Shown here: positions 8,235 through 15,807 of the stretch, piece after piece
Layout of the letters: the number at the start of each line of letters is the position of its first letter
Position numbering within the stretch: the first letter of the stretch is position 1
Source: SHVZ01 sp044223515
GTDB lineage: Bacteria > Pseudomonadota > Alphaproteobacteria > SHVZ01
Assembly: GCA_044223515.1 (NCBI GenBank)
Contig: JBGALV010000003.1
Coordinates: 1-64,000, forward strand
Reading direction: 5' to 3'
Length of the DNA stretch: 64,000 bases
The notes under the pieces: generated by a model
Databases searched by the model: none
The model's input: the letters and a program-made list of their open reading frames with translations, nothing else
Told to the model about the DNA's origin: nothing
Translations under genes and position numbers: made by a program

Positions 8235-9439
8235 AGGGGCAACGTGTTCACGCTGGTTATGGCGAGAATGATGGCGGTCACGAAGATGCCGATGATGCCA
8301 CCGATCATCAATATCGCTACGGGCTCGATCAATGCCAAGACCCGCTTCATCCGGGCCCGGCTCTGCTCGTCGAGCATGGCGCCCAAGGATCCGAGCATCT
8401 GGGGCATGTTGCCGGCCTTCTCGCCGACCCGCACCAGGCCGATCGCCGCGGCGTCGAAGGGGGTATAGTCGGTCAGGGCGCGGGACAACGCGGCGCCGCC
8501 GCGAACGACTCGCTTCACCTGGTCCAGCCGCTCCGCGAGCGAGCGCACCCCGACGCTCTTACCCGCCAAGTCGAGCGCGTCCATCAGCGCCACGCGATTG
8601 GCGAGCAGCGTCGCCAGGACGTTCGCCCATCGCGCCGTCTCGACGTTCAGCAGCCACGGGCCGAGCACCGGAATTCGAAGCCCCACTTCGGCGATCGCCA
8701 TCCGGATCTCCGGACGACGCAGCAGCACCGTGCCGCCGATCGCCACCGCGGTGGCCACGACCAACAGCCACGGCCAGTTGTCGTTGGCGAACAATCCGGC
8801 GGACATCACGACCTGGGAGAGCAGTGGCAGTTCGTTGAAGCGCGCGCCGAACATCGTGCTGAAGCGCGGCACGACGACCGTAAGGATGAAGATGACGGCG
8901 GCGATACCGGCCGCCACCAGGAAGAGCGGATAGGTAAGGGCCTGGCGCAGGTCCTGACGCACGCGCTCGTCGTAGTCGAGCTGCTTCGCCGTGTCCTTGA
9001 GCGCTTGCGCAAGCTGGCCCGTGCGGTCGCCCGCCTCGATCAGCAGATAGGCGTATTCGGGAAGGCCCGGAAGACCGGCTCGGACCGCCGTGGGGACGCG
9101 GTCGCCACGCTTCAGCCGCCGCGAGATCTCGGCAAGGCCGTCGGCCAGCGTCGGCTTGCTCGCCGCGTCGGCGAGCGCGGCGAGCGCATCCGCAATCGGC
9201 AGACCGGCCTGCAGCAAGGTGGCGAACTCGGCGACGATGGTGATCAGGTCGCGCTGGGTGACGCGGCCTCCGCGACGACCCTTGGCTTTCCCGCGCTCAT
9301 CGCCGGTGCGCTCGATCGAAAGGGCCGTCAGCCCGCGGCGCTTCAGCTCGCGATGCGCTTCGCGCTCGTCCGTCGCGGCGATCGTCCCGTCGAGCTGGTT
9401 TCCGTCTCCGCTGATCGCCTGGTAGCGGAAGCTACTCAT
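8231..9439 (-). CDS. gspF: Type II secretion inner-membrane platform protein GspF
   Basis: Seen: 402 aa with two repeats of the T2SSF domain (about 70-190 and 275-395) and three hydrophobic segments (around 170-190, 220-240 and at the C-terminus, IGIFVTAIILAITSV). The family motifs LLQAGLPIADALAAL and GEKAGNMPQMLG are visible. Known: GspF is the polytopic core of the platform and is thought to be turned by GspE to add pseudopilins. The start overlaps gspE by eight bases. Unremarkable apart from tight packing. Confidence 0.95.
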   Translation of the reverse strand: MSSFRYQAISGDGNQLDGTIAATDEREAHRELKRRGLTALSIERTGDERGKAKGRRGGRVTQRDLITIVAEFATLLQAGLPIADALAALADAASKPTLADGLAEISRRLKRGDRVPTAVRAGLPGLPEYAYLLIEAGDRTGQLAQALKDTAKQLDYDERVRQDLRQALTYPLFLVAAGIAAVIFILTVVVPRFSTMFGARFNELPLLSQVVMSAGLFANDNWPWLLVVATAVAIGGTVLLRRPEIRMAIAEVGLRIPVLGPWLLNVETARWANVLATLLANRVALMDALDLAGKSVGVRSLAERLDQVKRVVRGGAALSRALTDYTPFDAAAIGLVRVGEKAGNMPQMLGSLGAMLDEQSRARMKRVLALIEPVAILMIGGIIGIFVTAIILAITSVNTLPL

Positions 9440-11177
9440 CGGACGTTTCGCCGAGGCCGGTCACCCGCGCCACTTCCTCGACGCTGGTTTCGCCGCGCCA
9501 GACCTTGATGAAGCCGTCCTCACGCAGGGTCCGGTGCCCACTGCGGTCGGCGATCTGCTTGAGTTCCCGCGACGTCGCATGGCGCAGCACGGCATCGTGA
9601 AGCTCAGGCTCCACGACCGCCATCTCGTAGACGGCAAGGCGCCCGCGATAGCCGATGCCCTGGCAGGCGCGGCAGCCTTTCGGATGCCGGAAGTTGGCGG
9701 CCTTGGCGAACAGGGCCGGATGTGCGCGCCTGATGGCCGCAATCTCCGCCATGATCTCGGCGGGCACCTCGGCAGGCGTCGCGCAGTCCGGGCAGAGCTT
9801 GCGGACCAGGCGCTGCGCCATCACCAGGCGGACCGAGGTCGCGACCAGGAAAGGCTCGACGCCCATGTCGATCAGGCGCGTGAACGCCCCGAGCGCGTCG
9901 TTGGTATGCAGGGTCGAGAAGACCAGGTGGCCGGTCAGCGCCGACTGCACGGCGATCGCGGCGGTCTCTCCGTCGCGGATTTCGCCGATCATGATGGTGT
10001 CGGGATCCTGGCGCAGGATCGCGCGAAGGGCGCGCGCGAAGTCGTAGCCGATGTCGGCATGGACCTGGATCTGCGAGATCCCAGGCACGTTGTACTCGAC
10101 CGGGTCCTCGACGGTGATGATCTTCTGCTGCCCGTCGTTGATCGCCTCGAGGCTGGCGTAGAGCGTCGTCGACTTGCCGGAGCCGGTCGGGCCGGTGACC
10201 AGGATGATCCCGTGCGGTTCCTGGATCGCCTGGCCGTACAGCGCGATGTGATCGGCTTCCATGCCGAGCCGATCGAGCGAGAAGGCCTTCCGCTCCTTCG
10301 GCAGGAGACGCATCACGATCGACTCGCCCCAGACGCCCGGAACCGAGGAGACACGGACGTCGACATCCTTGCCGCTGAGACGCGCGCTCATGCGCCCGTC
10401 CTGCGGTAGGCGGCGCTCGGCGATGTCGATGCCCGATATGAGCTTCACGCGCGAGGCGACGGCGTCGAAGCGTTCGCGCGGGAGCGTGAAGCGGGTCTGA
10501 AGCACCCCATCGACACGGAAGCGGATACGGAAATGCCGCTCGCTCGGCTCGATATGGATGTCCGAGGATCCCTCGTTGAAGGCCTGCGAGAGCGTATTGG
10601 CGACGAGCTCGACGACCGGCGCCTCGTCGGCCATCTCGCGGAGTTGCGAGATGTCGGCGCCGACACGCTCGTTGGCGCTGCTGATGGCGCGCAGCAGCTC
10701 GAGGCCGTGGTCGACGTCCTGATTGCGGCAGAGGAACCAGCTCATCGCATGTCCGGCAAAGGCACCGGCGATGATCTCGACCAGGCTGTCCTGCATCGGA
10801 TCGCGGGCGATGACGCGGATCGGCCCGTCCACCGCTTCCCAGGCCACGACTTCCTGATCCAGCCACCACGCGAGCGGCAGCTTCGCCTGCTCGATCGCGG
10901 CAAGGACCGGCTGAGTCGTCTTGGGAACGTCCTCGGGCTCGAGAACCGGAATGTCGAGCTGTGCCGAGAGCATGGTCAGGAGTTCGGCCTCCGAAAGCGC
11001 GCCCATGCGGACGAGGATGCTGCCGAGGCGCCCGCTGTACTCGGCCTGGAACGCCAGCGCCTTTTCGAGGTCGTCCTCGCCGATCGCGCCTTTCGAGATC
11101 AGCAGCTCGCCGATCCTCGGCGACAGCGCGGACGCCGCCTGCACAGAGCCGCCATGTTGTGACGTGGTGAGGGTCAA
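9432..11177 (-). CDS. gspE: Type II secretion ATPase GspE
   Basis: Hexameric ATPase powering pseudopilus assembly. Seen: 581 aa; N1E/MshEN-type domain (about 18-150), N2 and ATPase domain with Walker A GPTGSGKST (329-337), Asp box ITVEDPVEY (about 354-362), Walker B TIMIGEIRD (394-402), His box LVFSTLHTND (about 418-427) and a tetracysteine zinc motif (C462/C465 and C502/C505). First gene of the T2SS operon. The chosen start is TTG; a GTG at about 11147 (giving MQAASALSPRIGELL) is the alternative. A divergent gene begins 121 bp upstream, so the promoter should lie in that gap. Confidence 0.95.
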   Translation of the reverse strand: MTLTTSQHGGSVQAASALSPRIGELLISKGAIGEDDLEKALAFQAEYSGRLGSILVRMGALSEAELLTMLSAQLDIPVLEPEDVPKTTQPVLAAIEQAKLPLAWWLDQEVVAWEAVDGPIRVIARDPMQDSLVEIIAGAFAGHAMSWFLCRNQDVDHGLELLRAISSANERVGADISQLREMADEAPVVELVANTLSQAFNEGSSDIHIEPSERHFRIRFRVDGVLQTRFTLPRERFDAVASRVKLISGIDIAERRLPQDGRMSARLSGKDVDVRVSSVPGVWGESIVMRLLPKERKAFSLDRLGMEADHIALYGQAIQEPHGIILVTGPTGSGKSTTLYASLEAINDGQQKIITVEDPVEYNVPGISQIQVHADIGYDFARALRAILRQDPDTIMIGEIRDGETAAIAVQSALTGHLVFSTLHTNDALGAFTRLIDMGVEPFLVATSVRLVMAQRLVRKLCPDCATPAEVPAEIMAEIAAIRRAHPALFAKAANFRHPKGCRACQGIGYRGRLAVYEMAVVEPELHDAVLRHATSRELKQIADRSGHRTLREDGFIKVWRGETSVEEVARVTGLGETSDE

Positions 11178-11289
11178 CCGGGGAGCATCCTCGGAATCGT
11201 CATGTCCTGTCGCACACGGATTGGGCGCCGTCGCCTTGCGTCGCCGGCCTTCCGGCCGCTATATCGCTGGCCCGAGACGCAGGAGTTTA

Positions 11290-11314
11290 GGACAAGCATT
11301 GTCCAGGGACAATG
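11290..11314. promoter_or_regulatory. Alternating GGACAA/TTGTCC half-sites over a TTG start
   Basis: Three hexamers in alternating orientation, GGACAA (11290-11295), TTGTCC (11299-11304) and GGACAA (11307-11312), about nine bases apart. The last two sit in an 8-bp inverted repeat (11297-11304 and 11307-11314, two-base spacer) that covers the TTG start codon of the following gene. It could be an operator or an mRNA hairpin that limits translation. Inference only. Confidence 0.4.
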
Positions 11315-13074
11315 ACCCGGCGACACCCGGCCCGCTTCTCGCCGAAGCCGTCGGTGCTTACGGCCGCGGTGACCTCCACGCCGCGCGATCGAAGTCCAAG
11401 ACGATCCTTCTCGACCAGCCCGCCGATGCCGCCGCCTGGCGCCTCGCGGCTTACGCTCACCTTGGCGAAGGCCCGGCGGTCGCTCTGAAGATGCTGGAGC
11501 GGGCCACCGCCGTTCGACCCGACTCGTCGGATACGTGGCACGACGTGGCCTCCGTGGCGCTAAGCGCCGGGATCCATCGTATCGCCGTACGGGCGCTGCG
11601 ACGTTCGACTGCGCTCGACCCGGGAACGGCGGCACGGTGGCGGGATCTCGGCGTGGCTTTGTCCACCCTCGGCGCCGACGGCACAGGTCCTCTGCGTCGA
11701 TCATTGACGTTGGCCCGCGAAGACGGACAGACGTTACGCGTGCTCGCCGAAGCGTTCCTCGCGCACGACAAGAACGATGAGGCATGCCGGCACGCACGCC
11801 AGGCGCTGCTTCTGCTTCCGGGCGATGCCGGGGCCTGGCTGGTCCTGGGGCTCATGGCTCACCGGGTCCAGCGTCTTCCGGACGCCGAATGCACGTTCCG
11901 GCGCTCCGGCGCGATCGTACCGCTGATGGGAGCGGCCTGGCACAATCTTGCCCTCACCGCATCAGGTGCGGGCGACGCTGCCGGCACCGATCGGAACCTG
12001 CGCCGCGCGTTGGCCGCTGAGCCGGCCTTCGTTCACTCCCTGCTTCTCTCGGGAAACCGTCGCATCGAAGTCGGCGACATCCCCGGCGCAACCCTCCGCT
12101 TCCGGCGGGCGCAGGCCGTCGCTCCCGATTTCCCGGAGGCCGAGTTCAATCTGTCCATGATCGCACTCCTGCACGGCGACTGCAGTGCGGGTTGGCGGGG
12201 ATTCTCGGCCCGATGGCGATGCGTCAGTCATCGTTCCTTCCGGCCGGCGCCGGACACCCGACCTTGGGACGGACGTGTCGAGCGCGCCGCTCGCCTCGTT
12301 CTTCGCGCCGAGCCCGAGCAGGCTCTCGGGGATACGATCCAGTTTGCGCGCTTCATCCCTGCTGCCGCCGAGCGCGTGCGGACACTGGTCGTCGAATGCG
12401 CTTCGACGCTCCACGACCTGATCGGTCGTATCCCCGGCGTGTCGTGCGTGATCGGCATCGGCGACGATCCCGGTCCTGCCCAGTTGTCCTGCGGCCTGAT
12501 GGATCTCGGTGCCATCTTCGCACCGAGCCTCGCGTCGTTGCCTTTCTCGACTTCCTATCTGACGCCCGATCCCGCCGCCGTCGCCGCATGGGCTTCGCAG
12601 ATCGACGACCTTCCGCGTCCTCGCATCGGCGTCTGCTGGCGAGGCAATCCGCGCTTCCGCATGGATCGGCAGCGTTCGCCCGGTCATGCCGCCATGACGC
12701 CGCTCCTCCAAAGCGCCGCGCCCCATTTCCTGTCCCTCGTTCTGGATCGCAGGGACGAAGAGGCGCTTCCGGAGGGGATGGCCGATCCGATGCCGCTCGT
12801 CTCGGACATGTCCGATACCGCCGCGCTGATTTCGACTCTGGACCTGGTCATTACGTCGGATACGGCGATCGCGCATCTGTCCGGCGCTCTCGGGCGGCCG
12901 ACATGGGTGATGCTGCATGAGCCTTCGGACTGGCGCTGGCTTCGCGACCGGACAGACAGCCCGTGGTATCCGAGCGTCCGGCTGTTCCGTCAGCCCATCC
13001 CGGGAGATTGGAAGACCGTCGTCGCGAACTTGATCTCGACGCTCGACGCGACCACGCCTATGCGGCCGCGGTAA
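11299..13074 (+). CDS. TPR/GT9-like glycosyltransferase
   Basis: Seen: 591 aa; about seven TPR-like units (residues 10-290), then a GT-B domain of the ADP-heptose:LPS heptosyltransferase (GT9) type with AEPEQALGDTIQFARF near 338, IGVCWRGNPRFRMDRQRSPG near 442, SDTAALISTLDLVITSDTAIA near 505 and DWRWL...SPWYP...RLFRQ near 543-560. In the first block the usual EQGFGD is EQALGD. Start TTG at 11299: the frame before it has no other good start; an AGGAG at 11281-11285 lies a little far. Divergent from gspE; the 3' end overlaps the convergent DUF5672-like gene by 17 bases. Probably adds sugar to a protein or glycan acceptor in the cytoplasm; substrate unknown. Confidence 0.85.
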   Translation: MSRDNDPATPGPLLAEAVGAYGRGDLHAARSKSKTILLDQPADAAAWRLAAYAHLGEGPAVALKMLERATAVRPDSSDTWHDVASVALSAGIHRIAVRALRRSTALDPGTAARWRDLGVALSTLGADGTGPLRRSLTLAREDGQTLRVLAEAFLAHDKNDEACRHARQALLLLPGDAGAWLVLGLMAHRVQRLPDAECTFRRSGAIVPLMGAAWHNLALTASGAGDAAGTDRNLRRALAAEPAFVHSLLLSGNRRIEVGDIPGATLRFRRAQAVAPDFPEAEFNLSMIALLHGDCSAGWRGFSARWRCVSHRSFRPAPDTRPWDGRVERAARLVLRAEPEQALGDTIQFARFIPAAAERVRTLVVECASTLHDLIGRIPGVSCVIGIGDDPGPAQLSCGLMDLGAIFAPSLASLPFSTSYLTPDPAAVAAWASQIDDLPRPRIGVCWRGNPRFRMDRQRSPGHAAMTPLLQSAAPHFLSLVLDRRDEEALPEGMADPMPLVSDMSDTAALISTLDLVITSDTAIAHLSGALGRPTWVMLHEPSDWRWLRDRTDSPWYPSVRLFRQPIPGDWKTVVANLISTLDATTPMRPR

Positions 13075-13891
13075 GCGCGGCGATGATGTTCTCGCAGGCG
13101 TCCTGCGGCCGTACGTTCTGCCTCATGAAGGCCACCATATCGGCCTCCGAGCGCTGCTGTCTCAACCAGTGCCAGACGATCCGCGCTTCTCTGACGCGCC
13201 CTGTCGCCATGTAGACGAGCAGGGCTTCGAAGAGCTCTCCCATCCAAGCCACGCGTGGCGGCAGCACGGCAACGAAACCCGGGAGTTCCTCGTCCGCCAT
13301 CACGAATGGAAGGTTGAAAAGCCCGTGGAAGCCGAAATGCGGCCCTCCATCCCTGACGCGTTCGAACGAGAACCGCTCGGCGACCTCAGGAGGGGAGAAG
13401 CGGATGCCTTTCTCCGTCTCCAGGAAATGACGGTTGTGGATGCATATGGCGGCGTCCTCGGGGTGTACCATGATGAATCGCTCGTCCCCGCACGCCTCGA
13501 GCAACCGCCGGGACCGTAGCGAGAATCCGCCATTGCCGACCTCGACTCCGGGCACATGCGGCCAACGCGCCCCGATGTAGTCGTACTTCTGGAAATCAGA
13601 GCGCCATTCACGACCATCGATCACGTAACCGTCCCACTGGGTGACGAGCACGAACTCGGTGGTGATGTGGTGGCGCAGCTCCTTGAGCAGGAATTGCGAG
13701 TAGTCCGCCGTGCTGGCGATCGTCGGAATGAGGCGCACCTCGACACCGGCGACCTGCATCGGGCGATCGGTGAACAGCAAGGCGTGGTCGAACCGGCACT
13801 GGGCCATGCTGACGGCGAGCGCTCTCGCCGCGAGCTCGTGTGCACTGCAGTCGACGCAGCAGATCGTCGTATCGGGAATGGCGGGGGTCAT
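13058..13891 (-). CDS. DUF5672-like putative glycosyltransferase
   Basis: Seen: 277 aa. FVLVTQWDGYVID (about 81-93), YDYIGARWPH, VGNGGFSLRSRRLL and PEDAAIC follow the pattern of the DUF5672 family, found in polysaccharide clusters and resembling GT-A glycosyltransferases: the QWDG segment is in the place of a DxD-like metal motif, and NGGFSLR is the usual acceptor-loop block. N-terminus TTICCVDCSAHELAARAL is typical of the family. A C-terminal helical part (about 215-277) follows. Downstream of the XRE-HTH gene by 12 bases, so probably co-transcribed. Function is inferred from family context only. Confidence 0.7.
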   Translation of the reverse strand: MTPAIPDTTICCVDCSAHELAARALAVSMAQCRFDHALLFTDRPMQVAGVEVRLIPTIASTADYSQFLLKELRHHITTEFVLVTQWDGYVIDGREWRSDFQKYDYIGARWPHVPGVEVGNGGFSLRSRRLLEACGDERFIMVHPEDAAICIHNRHFLETEKGIRFSPPEVAERFSFERVRDGGPHFGFHGLFNLPFVMADEELPGFVAVLPPRVAWMGELFEALLVYMATGRVREARIVWHWLRQQRSEADMVAFMRQNVRPQDACENIIAALTAAA

Positions 13892-13903
13892 GGCGCTGGA
13901 CGC

Positions 13904-15778
13904 CTATGCCACCTCGGACAGCCACGTCTCGATGACTTCCCGAAGCTGAGGTGACGGCGTCGCTTTTCCACGTTCGAGCTTGCTCACGTGTCCCTGCTGG
14001 ATGCCGAGCCTGGCCGCGGCTTCCTGCTGCGACAGGCCCAGCGTCTTCCGCAGGCGCTTCAGCCTCTCCGCCAGATCCGCCGGATCGCTCCGCACGCCGC
14101 GCTCGATGGCGCGGGACTGCTTCTGGCCGCGCGTGCGCAGATAGTAGTCGCGTATCACCTGCGGCGCCTCGATCGCGATCCCCGCGTCCAGCCACTTTTC
14201 CGTCCAGCCACGCGACGAGGTCTCTTCCTCGCGCCAGTCGACGTAGCGCCAGCTCACCAGGACCTTGTCGATCGCCAGCTGGTCCAGCGCCTGCTCCAGC
14301 CGGGCGCGCGTCTTCGACGGATAGCGCTCGTTGACGCTCTCGCCGACAGCGTCGAGAAGCGTGCGGACCGTATAGGTCTGGTTGAACTCGCCGGACAGAC
14401 TGGCGGCGCGCCAATGCCAGCTCATGTAGCGCGTGATGCGCTTTTCCCATTTGCGCCGGAAAGGATCGTACTGCAGAGCCTTCTTGAACAGCAGGCCGGT
14501 CTCCTGGCCCGTGCCGAAGAGGAACGCGGCAAAAGCCTTCCCGGGCCGGAAGATGAAGCGTTCCACCTCGATGTATCCATCGAGCCGGATCTGCCCCATG
14601 CGGTCGGTGATGATGAAGGGGCGGCTTTGAAGCGTCTTGGCCACCGGTGCGCGCGGCTTCTGGCCGTTCACCTCCCGCTCGTACACCATGACCTCGGCGA
14701 CGTTGATCCAGACATTCTGGATGTGGGAGAGCGCCTTCAGCATGTCCGCGCGCTGCTCCGGCTCATAGCCGCCGCGGCGACCGCTGCCGGCCCGCTTCGG
14801 CTTCAGGCCGCGCATGGCGAGGATCTCATCCACGTCGGCGACGGCCGTGTCGTCCGGGCCCCGCGCCTGGCTGAGATAGATCGCACAAAGCGCATCCAGC
14901 GCGTCCGCGTCGAGGTCGGACAGCTCGCTCTGCTGACGCCACATCGTGGTCGCCCAGGCCTCGATGGTCTTGGGCGCCATGAGCGAGCCCAGATCCATCG
15001 CGGCCGGCCGCAGCTGCGCGTAGCTCTTGGCGTTGCTGCGCTCAAGCGGCGCGGTCGGCCAGGGCGAGCCCTCGACCTTTCGGAAGTTGTTCTTGTAGAG
15101 AGCCTCCCGGAGGCTCTGGAAATGCGCCGACGACAGGACGACCAACGCGTCGTCGGCGACGTTGTCGCGCGCCTCGGCCGTCTGCCGGCGCCGCCCCTGG
15201 CCGAGCAGGGCCTCGAGGTCTTCGTCGTTCCGGAACGGCGCGGACAGAAGGTGGACGCTGCCCACGACGGCTTCGGCGCCATGGACCGCAACCAACCGAA
15301 GCACGCGCTCCAACAGGTTGCGGAGCTCGAGCGGGTAGAACTCGGACGACCACGCCCGCGCGCCGGCGGCCAGCCACCGCCCGAGCTGCTGGAGGTAGGA
15401 GTCCTCGCCGATGGTTTCGGCAGCGATCCGCTTGGTGATGCCGAGCACGAGATCCGGCGAAAGCCGCTTTCCGGCATCCGTGGTTTCGTCAGACGCCTGC
15501 TGGCGGTCGATCAGCTGCACGGCTATGAGGCCCGACAGGACCGCGACGATGTCGTCCTTGTCCCGCTTTGCCGCCTCGGTGAGGATCGGCTCGAGCGCCG
15601 CAGGCGAGAGCTGTTCTTCACGCGCCAGCCGTGTGGAGATGTCCTTGACGGTCGTGACGAGGGCGGGGATCAGCGACGACGGGTCGCGGTCCCGCAGCGT
15701 CGCTGCCAGCGCCACGGCGCGTGCCACCGCGTCGGTCGCAGCGCCCTCACGCCCCTCCTTGTCCTGCTCCAAGCCCAT
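13904..15778 (-). CDS. Large XRE-type HTH protein, possible plasmid replication initiator
   Basis: Seen: 624 aa from the ATG at 15778, which has AAGGA a few bases upstream (a TTG one codon earlier is the alternative). The last 55 residues are a clear XRE/Cro helix-turn-helix (LRKTLGLSQQEAAARLGIQQ...VSKLERGK). The middle (about 330-545) has a Trp/Arg-rich region with LSGEFNQTYTVRTLLDAVGE and a WRYVDW strand, resembling winged-helix domains of plasmid initiators; the N-terminal 300 residues are helical without a recognisable domain. It lies in a glycosylation operon 29 bases after a GT41 gene. A ParA module is found 22 kb away, which makes a Rep role possible, but I do not recognise the family securely; a large transcription regulator is the alternative. 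Confidence 0.6.
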   Translation of the reverse strand: MGLEQDKEGREGAATDAVARAVALAATLRDRDPSSLIPALVTTVKDISTRLAREEQLSPAALEPILTEAAKRDKDDIVAVLSGLIAVQLIDRQQASDETTDAGKRLSPDLVLGITKRIAAETIGEDSYLQQLGRWLAAGARAWSSEFYPLELRNLLERVLRLVAVHGAEAVVGSVHLLSAPFRNDEDLEALLGQGRRRQTAEARDNVADDALVVLSSAHFQSLREALYKNNFRKVEGSPWPTAPLERSNAKSYAQLRPAAMDLGSLMAPKTIEAWATTMWRQQSELSDLDADALDALCAIYLSQARGPDDTAVADVDEILAMRGLKPKRAGSGRRGGYEPEQRADMLKALSHIQNVWINVAEVMVYEREVNGQKPRAPVAKTLQSRPFIITDRMGQIRLDGYIEVERFIFRPGKAFAAFLFGTGQETGLLFKKALQYDPFRRKWEKRITRYMSWHWRAASLSGEFNQTYTVRTLLDAVGESVNERYPSKTRARLEQALDQLAIDKVLVSWRYVDWREEETSSRGWTEKWLDAGIAIEAPQVIRDYYLRTRGQKQSRAIERGVRSDPADLAERLKRLRKTLGLSQQEAAARLGIQQGHVSKLERGKATPSPQLREVIETWLSEVA

Positions 15779-15807
15779 CAAATCCTTAAGCCCCGGTTTA
15801 CGGACGA

